Below the pieces are notes generated by a model. It saw only the letters and a list, made by a program, of their open reading frames with translations. It was not told where the DNA came from and did no database searches. This document shows, one piece after another, positions 43,601 to 53,420 of a DNA stretch of 64,000 nt (positions within the stretch are counted from its first letter, which is position 1; every line of letters starts with the position of its first letter). Source of the DNA: Liopterus haemorrhoidalis (taxonomy: Eukaryota; Arthropoda; Insecta; Coleoptera; Dytiscidae); assembly GCA_963971575.1 (NCBI GenBank), contig OZ020611.1, positions 62,963,381-63,027,380 on the forward strand. Reading direction: 5' to 3'. The translations under genes were made by a program, and so were the position numbers.

Positions 43601-43693
43601 GCTATCAACAGGCCCCAAGCTGCACCTGCTCCTGCCCCAGTGCCGGAAGAAACGCACGTCCCTGAACCAGATTCCAGCTCAGATAGTGATTAA
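18597..43693 (+). CDS. stnB: Stonin B (mu-homology endocytic adaptor), 11 exons
   Basis: Stonin B is a cytosolic adaptor linking synaptotagmin to the clathrin machinery. Exons (all GT-AG, phases agree): 18597-20494, 23281-23456, 30261-30426, 33129-33463, 36544-36804, 36966-37134, 37384-37498, 38947-39113, 39572-39723, 39915-40125, 43546-43693. The sum is 3798 nt, 1265 aa plus stop, close to the roughly 1260 aa I recall for the fly protein. The N-terminal 690 residues are disordered, with six NPF motifs (four within the first 65 residues, then TFNPFTSEE and RFNPFDQQ) for EH-domain partners, proline-rich PPPPRP and PRPQPPRP runs, and two tandem repeats. Exons 3-5 carry the stonin homology domain (GWEMQLRQPNKKK, FWKKIFVRLV). 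Exons 5-10 carry the mu homology domain (LRADVLVPGFASRKLG, FPIPECWIYLFRVEKHFRYG). The tail ends in PDSSSDSD. Exon 1 runs into an in-frame stop if intron 1 is kept. Confidence 0.93.
18926..19000 (+). repeat. MQP/VQP coding tandem repeat in stnB
   Basis: A 9-base unit (A/C)CAATGCAA-type codes for about six MQP and then three VQP steps (residues ~110-135). The near-identical nucleotide units suggest slippage and recent length variation. Confidence 0.9.
20114..20229 (+). repeat. NDAF(A/T)K coding tandem repeat in stnB
   Basis: An 18-base unit, AATGATGCATTCGCTAAA with small variants, is repeated about seven times, giving NDAFAK/NDAFTK steps just before NDDVFDAF. The central copies are nucleotide-identical, indicating recent expansion. 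Confidence 0.9.
20787..22059. mobile_element. GTATCTAGATAC-rich hAT-like element, copy 1 (stnB intron 1)
   Basis: The ends are CAGTGTTGTAATGTATCTA and a TAGAT-CTATTACAACACTG type inverse. The 150 bp inside the left end and 100 bp inside the right carry many GTATCTAGATAC palindromes and half sites. The 8-bp flanks TTCGCTTC and TTCGCGTA share only the first five bases. Non-coding. Copy 2 lies at 40786-43424. Confidence 0.7.
22173..23159. mobile_element. hAT-like element with CAGTGTTTGTCAACC ends
   Basis: The left end CAGTGTTTGTCAACCTTTT matches the inverted right end AAAAGGTTGAAAAACACTG apart from one base. The flanks are not clearly duplicated. It encloses the 22316-22989 element. Inside, AGGTTTCC and TTATAACGAACC sequences flank that insert. 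Confidence 0.65.
22316..22989. mobile_element. MITE with CTAGAGATGGG ends, copy 1
   Basis: The ends are CTAGAGATGGG and CCCATCTCTAG. TTTCCA, extending to TTTCCACTAG depending on alignment, lies on both sides. The interior is rich in GAACGAACCGGCTC and GAGCCGG words in both orientations. Copy 2 (truncated) is at 34143-34578. Confidence 0.75.
23631..24198. mobile_element. Possible MITE with TAAGCCGCAT ends (stnB intron 2)
   Basis: TAAGCCGCATTCAGACCTC at the left is matched by inverted GAGCTCTGCATGCGGCTTA at the right. No convincing target duplication. Non-coding, 568 bp. Confidence 0.5.
24857..25219 (-). pseudogene. hAT transposase C-terminal dimerisation domain (remnant)
   Basis: The 120-codon frame resembles the C-terminus of hAT transposases of the ZMYM/TTF-like type. 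The block PNIWVALRILLTIPITVATA is followed by ERSFSKLKLIKTYLRSTMG, the conserved dimerisation segment, then a weak LNSRFLRCIACLE helix. The catalytic core and zinc-finger region are missing, replaced by nested repeats to the right. It cannot be a working gene. Its orientation sets the element's coding strand as minus. Confidence 0.82.
25333..26667. mobile_element. GGGTGCGTTTTGTTG-terminal MITE, copy 2, nested in the hAT
   Basis: The end sequences are the same as in copy 1 (5655-6520), with colinear sequence throughout, e.g. TTTTCATTTGGTTTTTAAAT and AAACATTACGTTCTAGA. It carries a 774-bp insertion at 25647-26420 that copy 1 lacks. The flanking triplets no longer match. Confidence 0.82.
25647..26420. 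mobile_element. TA-flanked MITE with repeated TCGACTA motifs
   Basis: The ends are GGGTAACTGCAGCGAATTTC and its inverse, a 26-bp perfect terminal repeat. TA lies on both sides (25645-25646 and 26421-26422), and copy 1 of the host element at about 5960 shows the empty site. TCGA(C/A)TA-like words recur near 25861, 26011, 26039 and 26388. Non-coding; the TA duplication suggests the Tc1/mariner group. Confidence 0.85.
27871..28161 (+). pseudogene. N-terminal remnant of a Helitron-encoded protein
   Basis: After an ATG at 27871 the frame is shifted by one base at an A-run. It then reads on as KERQQRWRNRQKNANSD and LTPEETEARRASDALS, stops, and in another frame continues ETPEETAAHRAADTLSYARR. Arginine-rich repeats with the ETPEExxARRAxDxL pattern are common at the start of insect Helitron helicase proteins. 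With the Helitron ends around it, this suggests copy a derives from an autonomous element. No Rep or helicase motif is present. Confidence 0.6.
28166..28460 (+). repeat. Central ~120-bp tandem units of the Helitron
   Basis: Units read CCGATACTAATTTTTAAACG, ACACGCATTGAGCGGCTTTT, CCTAGGTATAATCAGAAACA, then GTCCAGCATAT and the palindrome GGCCCGCGGGCC. About 2.5-3 units are present here, about two in each of the other copies. Confidence 0.8.
28863..29640 (+). pseudogene. Mariner transposon copy 1, 3'-truncated
   Basis: It starts TA-CGAGGGTTATC. The 29034-29243 frame encodes MDITRERFRWMIFFDLRKG and then APSEKTVYNWFAEF, the helix-turn-helix start of a mariner transposase. A frameshift follows near 29195. 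The 29403-29630 frame contains FITDDETWIYSYKP with the first catalytic aspartate. The element then breaks off into a hAT MITE fragment, so the other two catalytic aspartates and the right end are lost. Same family as the copy at 58412-59676. Confidence 0.85.
29645..29790. mobile_element. 3' fragment of the CAGTGTTTCTCAAC hAT MITE
   Basis: It is colinear with 6850-6992: AAATATATTTGTTTTCTTGC, AACCAACAATTATT, TAGTGGTC(T/C)GCGTTA, ending GGTTGAGAAACATTG. The left half is absent. Confidence 0.8.
30900..31720 (+). pseudogene. Decayed I-like LINE fragment (RNase H and C-terminus)
   Basis: Around 30930-31080 the reading SGDAVEIFTNGFKSENDTTT and KYPLPNMTTIYT resembles an RNase H first motif (YTDGS-like) with several changes. 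Near 31195, PSHKDITGNDKVDQAAKSAL matches the SHxGIxGNExADxAAK end of RNase H. The later RARIGHMVYTHTHIYLGEKK matches the C-terminal extension seen in the intact LINE at 7943-13640 (RMRIGHTLLTHKHIFAHEE). Frame breaks are frequent and the first aspartate is replaced, so it is inactive. Confidence 0.65.
31748..32599 (-). pseudogene. Second Tc1/mariner family, internally deleted
   Basis: The ends CGAGGGCTATTTTTTTTT and the inverse of CGAAGACTATTTTTTTTT, followed by AGTTCCGTT, form terminal repeats flanked by TA (31746-31747, 32600-32601). On the minus strand a helix-turn-helix part (VRKWCRRFREGRTDVHDE) at 32389-32189 is followed after a large deletion by a DNA(C)PHTA-like second catalytic region at about 32170-31990, with frameshifts. 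At 852 bp it is shorter than a usual 1.3-kb mariner. Confidence 0.78.
33600..33725 (-). pseudogene. Mariner-type transposase C-terminal fragment
   Basis: The minus strand reads KRRWQRYVAAEGQYFEDDNL before a stop, resembling the WQ(R/K)C...xGxYFEGD tail of mariner transposases. No terminal repeat was found with it. Confidence 0.5.
33725..34140 (+). pseudogene. Jockey-like LINE fragment, reverse transcriptase thumb region
   Basis: The readable frame (KFLGHILHKNLAWSPRTDYI, then LRLVYFAKFHSIISYGIFFW) matches the segment just after the catalytic core of Jockey-group reverse transcriptases. Its end overlaps in type with the start of the fragment at 388-1004 (WG-x-S motif). It is interrupted at 34143 by a MITE. 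Confidence 0.68.
34143..34578. mobile_element. CTAGAGATGGG MITE, copy 2 (truncated)
   Basis: Colinear with 22316-22780, including TTCATGAACGAACCGGCTCA, GTGACACGGTTCACC and GGGCAATAAACATCGC. It ends at a GA repeat rather than at a matching right terminus. Confidence 0.8.
34577..34603. repeat. (GA)n microsatellite
   Basis: About 13 GA units. The nearby MITE ends at this point. Confidence 0.95.
34903..35425 (+). mobile_element. Helitron copy b (stnB intron 4)
   Basis: Start TATATATATAAAAGCCC-like, then GTAACGCTAAGTTCCTGG, two central units with GCCCGCGGGCC, and the 3' hairpin GCCAACGTTGTTGGC followed by GGGTCTGCTAG. Non-coding, about 520 bp. Confidence 0.82.
35435..35535 (-). repeat. Possible tRNA-derived SINE head
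   Basis: The minus strand reads TGGCTGAAAGC (box A-like, one mismatch) and, about 45 nt on, GAGTTCAATTCCTG (box B-like). It abuts the Helitron 3' end. No further SINE body was identified. Confidence 0.4.
35991..36233. mobile_element. hAT-type MITE with CA(C/G)TG(A/G)CGCAC ends
   Basis: The left CACTGACGCAC and inverted right GTGCGCCACTG ends lie between perfect 8-bp duplications TCTGTATG (35983-35990 and 36234-36241). GGGGG and CCCCC runs sit under the ends. Non-coding, 243 bp. Confidence 0.82.
37990..38340 (-). pseudogene. Ty3/Gypsy-type retroelement leader and gag start (remnant)
   Basis: On the minus strand, TTGGTGACCCCGACGTG at about 38332-38315 looks like the primer-binding region just after an LTR. 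Some 130-150 nt further, a frame from about 38160 to 38000 reads RVPPFWPVDS and QLEGQFFISGIT, matching the start of gag in Ty3/Gypsy elements of many invertebrates. The frame stops after about 60 codons. No protease or polymerase is visible, and I could not delimit an LTR. It lies inside stnB intron 7. Confidence 0.55.
38489..38665 (+). repeat. ~39-bp tandem repeat, about 4.5 units
   Basis: Units follow CCCAAATTCAAGTGATGAGC then A-run and GGTTCCCACTT, with substitutions between them. Related units appear at 41002-41110 and about 42120-42170. Confidence 0.8.
40235..40760 (-). pseudogene. RTE-like LINE fragment (C-terminal region)
   Basis: The minus strand gives VPILAYGSESW, an in-frame TAG, then RATEIRFLRKIAGKTKHDRI and SQLRWYGHVCRMDHKREEK, ending with a GTPYRKFRKRPIRTWKDGI segment like the usual GRPRTRW tail. 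This is the post-polymerase region of LINEs whose catalytic part is absent here. The in-frame stop and truncation show decay. It sits antisense in the last stnB intron. A related but distinct copy is at 52010-53420. Confidence 0.75.
41002..41110 (+). repeat. ~46-bp tandem repeat
   Basis: About 2.5 units of CAAGTGATGATCT, A-run, GTCCCC(A/G)CTT, related to 38489-38665. Confidence 0.7.
41115..42115 (-). repeat. 1-kb dispersed repeat with internal tRNA-like sequence, copy 1
   Basis: Matches 56625-57675 throughout, e.g. GAAGTGTGAATTTTCACA, GGGCTTTCATTTG and GCCGTTTGGCTACAATTTTT. In its middle (about 41540-41625), minus strand, TGGTGTAACGG fits the tRNA box A exactly and GTTTCGATCTC lies about 55 nt downstream as a degenerate box B. 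Confidence 0.65.
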
Positions 43694-44179
43694 TTATGTA
43701 TGTAAAATATATGATAAGCGAACCAAAAATGTTGAACGAGTATTTTTATCGAATATGGCAATATAAATGTATTTATAAGGCAATATTATCTTCGAATGTC
43801 TTCAAAATATTAGAACGTTCAAATAAGAATAATCGTTTTATGATAGTAGACAACATTATCAACATATTGGTTTCTAATCGATAAACTTAGCTTCCTAAAT
43901 GACTGCAAATTTACGAAAAGTTATAACAATCTTTTTGAATGTATTCGAAGCAAATTCACATTTCAAAGAATATGTTCGAAAAAATTTAAATTATTTTCTT
44001 TAGTCTTCAGACTTAAATCCTACAAATATTTCATAAATTGAATTGAACAGAATAGTTTCAAAACACAAAATTCATAATAAACTAGCCCTGAGTAATTTTT
44101 CCAAAATTGACTCAAAGAAGTAATAAAATACAAAGAAGATCCACCACAAACTAGTAATATGCAATTTTATATCAATAAA
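43694..44179 (+). other. stnB 3' UTR with poly(A) signal
   Basis: Sequence after the stonin B stop. The first good AATAAA is at 44174-44179, in TATCAATAAAATTG; a second lies near 44239. The UTR end is inferred. Confidence 0.5.
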
Positions 44180-47100
44180 ATTGTGGTGTTATTCTGCCTT
44201 AATGCAGTCAGTGTTTCATTTTCAGGCTTTCAGGAAATAAAACTGAAGAAAGAGTAAATTTAGAAGTACCAAATAAATTTTATACGATACGCCACAGAAT
44301 AAAATTGTCATTAGTTACATTGAGTTTGGAACGAATGAAACAAGGGAAGAAAAAGAGTATATCCCTTCTTATTATATATATAAAGATGGCATTAGTTGGC
44401 ACGTGGACACAATGGGGTTCACTAATTCTTAATTGAGTTCTGATTAACTAAAATGTTATGTAGTTGCAATTGCATTCAGCTATCATTTATGAAAATTTGC
44501 ATCAAAAAAGAAATTATATCGAAAGAAACTAATGCTATAATAAAACCCAAGGTCATATTTGAACGATCTACTAGTTAAGAATGGCTGGCCATTCTACAAA
44601 CCCATGCGTATCATACCATTTATTAACACTAGTTAAGTAACCATTACATAATCATACACTATGATTCGTAACTCTTGTATCATCCAATCAAAATGTTTCC
44701 CCAGAGCTTATAGCTAATATTTAAAGAAAAAAATATTCAATGTCATTTATTGATAAATGTAAAATGTTGTGCCCTAAAATGTGAATTGCTTGGTGATCAA
44801 AATTGTGGAAGAAATTATGTATACTTGTTGGATAAGGTGCATCACATATTTGAATCTTTTGTTCTTCAACAGTTTAAACGGAAATGTTTGTACTTGCGAC
44901 ATTTTTGATAGTGGGACAAAATAAATTTGGAAATTACGAAAACATGGTCTCACTTTAATATTAACAATTATTTGATCACAAATACGAACTACAAACGTAG
45001 TGGTATGACTATGTGGCAATTCTGCGTAGTAATGCTCTGTTCAACCGGTCCAACAAATCGTAATAGGCGCACAGAAAACATGCAAGGCAGTATGCAACAT
45101 AATTCTGAAAAGCTACAAAAGAGTGCACTCTAAAGCCTTCTGTCCACAAAGAATATCGTCATATACGTGTACAAGATTCTTGAAGCATTTAAATTCGTAA
45201 TTTTCTCCATGTTTATTTGTTACGAAAATGTGTAACGAGGAAAAATAAAATAATACGAATTGCAGCTTAACGATGTCGCGTCTAAAACGTTGAACTACGT
45301 ACATAGGTATCCTATGCCTCTTCTAAATAATGCCTCCTGTTTTGTAACAAGTTGTATACAACAAGATGCGGTGAGGCAAGTAATGTTACAAGCAACAAAA
45401 CTTTACGCACTTAAGGCCTTTATAAAGTTCACTTTAAGTCGAAAATTGACGAAAGTGTTTGCATCCTGTGCAAGGTCGCATGGAAAAACTTTGAGAATGT
45501 AGTCACAAAAAGTGCACGTAAAGCTATAAAGAAGCGTAATTCTATGCCACATATAAAAGATGCCTATACAGCTTTGCAAGCGGAGCCACGAAAATAGTCA
45601 ATCCGACATAGAGTGACATTGCTGCAGTTTTACGTGTGTCTATTTCTACCTTTACGTGCGCAGAGTTTTGTCGAATGGGGTCTTGCTGTTTTAGCCCTAC
45701 ACAAGTCTGATTTACTGGATCTGTAGTTCTAATCCAAACCTTGTTGTTGATGGACAAGTACGATTCGCTAGCAATTGCTAGTCTAATATTGTTCATTGAC
45801 AAAACAGCGATGTCATTTGTGGAGTAAACGTTACTTAAGAAATTAAATTAAAGATTGCGGACTAGCATCACTACTTCAAAAAGACTGAACCTATATGAAG
45901 TTCCTATCATTCGTTGGCGATTGATAAAAATGATTGACAGTTTTAAGGAAGTCGATAACACATTACTGAGGTTTTGTGACAGAGTTTTTCCTCGATATCC
46001 TATTAACACGATTATATCTGTGCAGAAAAGATTTGCACAGGTATAATACCACGACAAGCCGGAGCGACAGTTGTAATTCCACCATTTGTACAGAAGGACC
46101 TTTCTGATAGAAATATAAATACCCTCGCAACTTGCACAAATATAATGGCACGATAAGCTAGGCTGACTACTATTCCTTAAAGTTACAGAAAATTGAAATC
46201 GGCTACAAATGTGGTTAAATTATTAGATAAGATCGTCAAATATCGTATCACATGCTTTGCAAAGAAATAGCTCTGAGCAAATCAACAAGACTACGGTCAG
46301 CTGGAACGCAGTGGGAGAAAAATGAATTCTGCTATAAATGTCGCTGCATATGACTACACATGAGTGTCAAAAATGGCTCCAAGTTTCCAGTCTGTGCCAA
46401 ACTGACTGTTATTGCATCACTTTGCCTATGGTGAGAGTCACGATTATTGTGTCGTTTGTCATGTTGGAGTGTCGAGTATTGGTTTTTGTTTCTCATGTTG
46501 GGGATTGTAAATACAAGACTGTTTCTAAATCTCAAAAGTAATGAGCTCCTAAAAATGGATGAATAAATGAAACGAAAGCCATAAACAGCTATTGGTCTAA
46601 TCGAGACGAGCTGAAAATACGAATAGTGAAATTGAGTAAGGTATATTAACGAGCAACATAACATTGACGACAAGCGTTACAATGATATTTATTGCTCAGT
46701 TCAGCAACAATTGTCGTCATTAAATTTATAGGGGAATTGGTTCAAGTTATACGCGGCACCTCACTGTAGGTCAAACAATGCCACACTATTGTTGATCGTA
46801 AATTGTGCATTAATAATAATAAATTATTACTGTCAGCGACGTTGTCGAAAGTGATTTCAGTTTGTCACACATTACTGCATTATTCAGCACATAAGACGTA
46901 CCAGTATGTAGGTTGAACCTCATTTTTCAAGAAAGCTATTTGGAGGAAAATATAATGTTTACCAATTTATTGGCGTGTAGGATGTATTTAATTTTTCAGA
47001 CAGTTTTGTAAGTGAAAAACACATCTTATACTCCGGATTGAAATTAAGTACTGAAACGGTAAAAAAATATCTGTAAAGCTTCTATCGTTCATTACTTCTT

Positions 47101-50100
47101 GGTAAAAGAAAAAATTCAGTCTATTGACAGGCGATAAAAATTAATGAAGATGCGGTGATTGAGTGGCTCAGTCACCCATCCACCTGCTCAGGTATACCTG
47201 AGTAGACGCGGCTTGCATAGGTATAATTGTTTGTATAGGTCGCCTGCACAGTTTGAAATGTTTGTGCAGTGTTTTAATCTACATATTTACCTCCGTATTA
47301 ACTGTACAGTTTTACCGTTTGGATCTACCTTAACCTGTATAGCCAGCTTTACATAACTGTTGTAATATTAAGCTAGCTACACACGTACAGGCAGACCTGC
47401 AGGTATATCTGTTCACTTATCATGTATACTTACATAGTTTTAACTGAACAGGTATACCAAATTCGTTGGTCCACCCACACGGTAGTTTTTCTTCAGTTCT
47501 TTCAGCTAGTCATGACGTCAATAGACCATGTTTTGGAGAAAGTTGGATAAGTTACAAGAAAAGTGTCAAAAACGTGACATATGTACAGTGTAAAGACTTG
47601 TTTAAAAGAAGATAACGTGATTCACAGTCCGGCACATCGCCTTAATTTTGGTGTTATGTGTCAGCGCAACGCAGTATCATTGCCCATAGGCATGCGGCCC
47701 ACCGGGTATGTGCCTAGATTGTCAGTCCGGCCCTTGCAAAGTGTCTCATTTAATAAGCGACTAAAGTGGTAATCCTGGTTTATGATAGATATGTAATGGA
47801 TACATAAGCATAAAAATTACACTACTTTCTTTGTTCTGTTTATTACAAACAGATGTTTTGAAGAGTTATTATAAACCAGGCATAAGTCCCTCGGCACTAA
47901 CGCAGGACATGGTTCCCCGGTACACGCCTGACATTATGTGCGCCTTATTAGAGCTTTTCGTGCACATAGTTTTGTTGCATACGGTCTTGCATGCCTGACA
48001 GTATACTTGTTGCAAGAAAATATGTATTGTCTTACTAAGACTTAAGTTGTAACATATAAAATAACCAAACTGTTTTAGGGCAGAGAGTTGCTAGTATGTG
48101 ATGTACCTAAAATGTAAAATAAGATCTCACGACTCAAATATAGTAGTGTCATAAATTATGTGTTTATAAAGTTAGAAGAAAATGTTAAGATAGGCAATAA
48201 CCTGTTAAAATTGATCTGTTAAATGCAATTATATAACAAGAAAATTACGTGCTGTGTGTTATTGTTTAAACATAAGATCATAGGCATTGTTGTGAACAAA
48301 AAAGATTTATTATGTATAAAAATACTATAATATAGTTATGTATAGTCCAGAGCACATAAGACATAATCTTCAGCTTGCTTTTAGTGCAGGTTAATAATAT
48401 GTTAATTAGAACAAATAAGCAGTGTTTCCAAAACTTTAACCGCTGTGTAACTTAAGGAATTGATAAGCAAAGTCAGGAGTGGAACTCTGAGAGAACTATA
48501 TGTTGTAATATACGCCTATTTCTGTGACAAGAGATCAATTGGAAGACGTAGAAAAACTTGATACGAAATCCAACAGAATGGTTTGGCCTGTCAAACATAG
48601 ATATATTTCGAGCTGATGTATATAAAATTAGAACTACCATGTTAATAATCAACCTTCGAGCCGAATATCGCTCTTTCAAATTATTTATAAATGAAAATAT
48701 GAGTATATGTTACCTACAAAGAAATAAGATGGTTAACGTAAAAATACAAAATGCATTTGTAGCTGAAACCTCAGACCAATAACCAAGTTAGACAGCGTAT
48801 GCTATATATAATCCAAAACATGTCGCCAATATTAGCCTACGAAGGGTAAAGGGTTTGCAGACGGAAACTAAACCATAACCTCAATAAAATTATCTTTTAA
48901 CTTACCTATGAAACGATATACTACTTTCATTCATATAACTATATCATTAAAATGTATTTGTTTAAAAATACTTTAAGAACAAAAAAATTGTTTAGAACGA
49001 TCAGATATAAACAAGCACGTAAAGAAGGAAATTTTAAAATAAATGTAAACAAATAATGTTAGCGACATATTTTGATGTAAATAAACTTGTCCATGTTGGT
49101 TATTGGTTTGAGGCTGAAACTGTACATAACTGGTATACACTGACATCATGTCAGTTCTCCAAATTCAAAATGATTTTATCACGTCTTCTGTTAGTTAAAA
49201 AACCTTACAAAAACAGAAAAGTTATTTTTTTGTTGTAAAGCATTTCAGAAAAGTCCAAAGTTCTTTCAGCACCTTAAGATGCAATACGAAGAATTTACTA
49301 AGCACCATTTTCAACACATGTAAAGTGTGCCATCTTCTACAGCTGTGAAACTTGGAAAAATCTTTTAAAGGCACAGCGCAAAAACTCCATGTTTTGTTAA
49401 CAAATGTAAAGATTCGAACCAACCAAAGCGACATCTTAAGACGACATAAGAATTAAAATGTAGAAATCGATTGGTTCTGGAAAGAACCCTCAAGGAAATC
49501 GACATAGAGGTTATTCTGGCAGAACAGTGTATTTTTATATGGACGTGGAACAATGAAATAACCGTATTCGTAGCATTCTTGCATTGCGATTTATTTCAAC
49601 ATGAATAAAGTAAGGTTTGTTAAAGCGAAATTTGCCTAAGAAATGTACGACTAAATAGTTCACACTGCACTTTAGATTACTGATAAACGTTAAGTAAGAA
49701 AGACACAGAATTGTACATTTTCTATACTTATTTATAACTGTACAAAAATGTACGAAAAGGCCAATCATTCGTGAAGTACCAGCGAGAAAGAACAAGGGCT
49801 CCGTGACTGAGCTCTGGCCCCGATAAAATATCAATTCCTGGCCCGGGAAAATGATAATTACGCGGCACGACGATAGATACAAAACTGAGTAAAGATAGAA
49901 GTTTTGTTCATTTTTTCAGTAATATAATACGTGACGTGCCCAATATCGCGTGGAAGCTACTGACAGAAACACCACAAAATAACCCCAAATACTAACAGCT
50001 AAATAGACAAACGAAGTGTGCAGTCAAATCGGGTCAGAGACCCTATAAAACTGTTATTTCAATCATTATTACATATTAAAAATAGTGACTTTTGACAATT

Positions 50101-52009
50101 CTCAAAACAGAATAAAACTAAACTGTGATTCATATGCTATGCTTCTGCTATGAATCTATTATAAATGATGCTTTAAGTTTGAACAGTTACGGCGAACACT
50201 GTATGCAATACGTACGTATTTTGATAATGTATTGCTTGCCACAATAACTTGGTGCGTTTGCTAACTGGTGATCAAATCGAATGCTTTCGGCAGTATAAAG
50301 AATGGTAAAAAAATACTGTAAACATTTGGATTTCGACAACTTCTGATAAATCATTGAAAAATGATTGTTAGTAATATTTCTTAAAATCATTTAAAATTGT
50401 TACGGAAACTTGTGCAGTTCTACCTGTACAGGGATGTCTATACAGGTATGTAGGATTCGCTAATACACTCCGATGTATTATTATTTCTCTTGGCTAGTCA
50501 TAGCTTAACATACGATGTTTTGGCGATAGTTGGTTTGTTATAAATTACAAAAAAGTGTCATCAACGTAAAATAAAACGTAATATATTGTGTAAATTGATT
50601 AAAAATAAAAGGATGTTATTGCCTTGTGAACTGGTTAAAGGAATTGAAATATCCACCTTAAGTATTGATGGATGAATGAAGAAACTTAAAGCTCTGGTTA
50701 CTTACAAGATTATTTCTAAATCTAAATGGTAATAAGTTCTTAATAATGAATGAAAAAACTAAAGATAATGAATGTTCTTTACTTAAGAACAACTGAACCC
50801 AGCAAAGTGTGAATGTCGATACACATGCTCGTTACGCCTGCACAATTCGTACCGCCGCATGTATATTGAATGAAATTATCTTTTTACTCCGGTAAACGGA
50901 AATGACTGTACATTTTTATCATCTATGCATTTAGATATACCGGACAGGCACGCTTATACAGGCATACCGATACTGCAGATGTATACATGTATCATAATCG
51001 ATGAAAGACAAGTTCTGTTAGAGTTCTACACCAGTTGTTCAAAGTTTAGCACTAGTTCTCATCAATCACTTTTAAGTGTGTGCTTTGTCAAAATGCCGGC
51101 TGAAATTTATTCCATTTAAAAGTTTGGAAAACGCTGTAATATTAAATGCCGAAGTATGATTTATTTAAAAAAAGTAGAGAAGTTAATACAAAAGAAAGGC
51201 CTCAATGTCTTTCATGTAAGTTATACCTTTATTTGGTGCATTATTTAAATAAATAAGAGACAATATCTGTATTAATTGTAGTCTAAAGTAGATTATAGTA
51301 TACTTGTGATGTAAAACCGAATATAGTTATAATTGTTTTTGTTAATCCAAATGTAGTTGTATTAATATTTTGTTAAAAATTTTTGATTTAATTATATATT
51401 CAAATATATTGTTTGTTGTGCATATGTATTTTACATCCAGATTTAAAATCCATATAATCATTGTAATCATTAAATATTTTATCATAAATACGAAACTAAA
51501 ACAAAATACATGAACATTAACAAAGATACAGTTTATTGTTTTTCATATACCGACATCATTTTCATTTGAATTGGAAATGGGAAAGGAACGCGGTTGTATA
51601 CTTTGTCCACAAATTGGTAACGGTCGTAAATGACTTTTCAAGCTGAATATAGTTTTAATTATTGCTAAAAAATTGCGCACTGTGTATGTACCAGCCTATC
51701 AGATCTGGGAACAAGTGATTTTTTTTATGTGGGTTGTGTGACATTTTCACCTTTCCACACCTTTATTGGGTCGAGTAATAAATAAATTCTATTTTTTATA
51801 CTAATTTTATTATTCAACAAACAAAAAAAATACGACAGATAATTATATATTCACCATCGTTTACAATTCCCTGTTGCTATTTATCATTTGCCTATTCGAT
51901 TCTTCTTGTGTTTGTCGTAAATTTCATCGGTTTTGACGTAAAAATATTCGCACCTGGTGATCGTTAGAGACGTATACACTAGAAGAAAAATCAATAAACG
52001 GAATAATAT
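44180..52009. other. Gene-poor 7.8 kb with old dispersed repeats
   Basis: No ORF above about 115 codons, and none resembles a known family. Diverged repeats are visible: 46514-46570 resembles 50711-50765 (TTTCTAAATCT ... GATGAATGAA), and 47524-47620 resembles 50512-50600 (ATGTTTTGG...GTTGG ... AAAAGTGTCA). CAGGTATACC-like words cluster near 47185-47460 and 50425-50960. Nothing here supports a gene. Confidence 0.5.
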
Positions 52010-53420
52010 AATAAATGGCTAAACACCCCTACAGGGTTACGCCGCTCTTTGGGCTTTCTAAATCCTTTTTCAGGATGGATCAATTCCTCGATCTCGCATT
52101 AAATCTTCTTTGTAATCTCTCTCCCTAGTTGCCTGTTTCTAAATTTATTTCTCCATCTCGTAATTCTGGCCCTTTTCAGTTCTTCTTCTACTTTTTACAT
52201 CCATGTTAGCTTAGGTCTTCCCCGTTTTCTTTTCCTCCCTGGTTCCCTCTGTAACGCTGAATATGCTATAGACTAGCAGACCACTTGCCAACAACGTTGG
52301 CAAACTGATATCGAATAAAAATCAATATAATCAGGAATCAATTATTAAAATTTGACAAAACAAAAACGTTTCTTGATTATACCTAGGAAATTATAAAAAT
52401 TAGTATCGGCCCGGATACGGCCCGCGGGCCATATGCTGGACATCAATGGTAAAGCTGTTTTTGATTATACCTAGGAAATCCTAAAAAGCCGCTCAATGCG
52501 TGTCGTTCAAAAATTAGTATCGGCCTGACTTGAGAGCTCTGGTAAGCCAGCTGCTTTGTCGAGTACGTTATTCCCGTCCCCTCCACTTAGTTCGTAACCG
52601 GCCGCACGCCGCAACACCCGCTAGGACCCAGGAACTTAGAGTTACGTTAGGACACACAGGAATTAGGGCTTTTATATATATATAATGTTTCTTCTCCTCG
52701 CCATACATGCCCAAGCCATCTTATTCGCTGTTGCTTAATTTTTCTTACTACATCGTCCCCTTCCAGTACTCCTAATATTTCATGATTAATTCTCTGCCTA
52801 TATTCGTTCCCCCCAATTTTTACTGGTCCAAGTGCTGCTCTCAATATCTCCCTTTCAGCTATTCTGAGTTCTTCTCCCTCTTTCTTTGACAATATGAGGG
52901 TCTCACTTGCATATAATAGTATTGGTCTTATTAGTGTTTTGTATATGTTCAGTTTAGATGTTTTTGTCAGTGTAGTACTATTTAGGAGTTTTTTATTCGC
53001 ATAGTAAGCTCTATTTGTTCATAATATTTTTTCTCTTAGTTCTTCCTTTCTTTCTGCTGAGTTTGATATCCACACTCCTAGATACTTAAAATTATCTACC
53101 ATTTCAAAATTAAATATTCCTATATTTACTCCCGATTCTTTTTTTTTTTTCTATGTTCATCATTTTCGTTTTATTTTCATTTATTATAAGAAGGAGCAAA
53201 GATGGGCATGATATCTTTGCTCCTTCTTTAACTATTTCCTGCACCGTATTTTCCGATTTTTTGCAATTAAAACTACGTCATCTGCATATGCAACAAGTTG
53301 ACTTCCTCCTGTCCTAATATTTCCTTTATTGACATTTCTGGTAATATATTCGAGATTCAAATTGAATAAAGTTGCAGACAATCCGGCGCCTTGCCTTACT
53401 ACTTTGTTATCCACACGGAA
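52010..53420 (-). pseudogene. RTE-like LINE fragment split by a Helitron
   Basis: The minus strand at 53414-53232 reads VRQGAGLSATLFNLNLEYIT and LVAYADDVVLIA, the B and C motifs of a reverse transcriptase with the YADD catalytic pair. Further on, 52892-52690 reads AEREILRAALGPVKIGGNEY and QRIRWLGHVWRGEE. After the Helitron (52684-52273) it resumes with a GRKRKRGRPKLTWM-like tail near 52230. Stops and frame breaks separate the parts. The Helitron evidently landed inside an already present LINE. Confidence 0.75.
52273..52684 (-). mobile_element. Helitron copy c
   Basis: Read on the minus strand: TATATATATAAAAGCCC start, GTAACTCTAAGTTCCTGG, central CCTAGGTATAATCA units with GGCCCGCGGGCC, hairpin GCCAACGTTGTTGGC, end GTCTGCTAG. 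Non-coding, 412 bp. Confidence 0.85.

Noticed and set aside
46332..46673. 113-codon minus-strand ORF
   Set aside because: No domain, no codon bias visible, in a repeat-rich stretch; consistent with chance.
47159..47460. Cluster of CAGGTATACC palindromes as a possible nuclear-receptor response region
   Set aside because: Motif does not match a response element I can name, and no gene lies nearby.
49400..49440. GGTTCGAATC box B-like sequence on the minus strand
   Set aside because: No box A at the proper distance and no cloverleaf; chance match.
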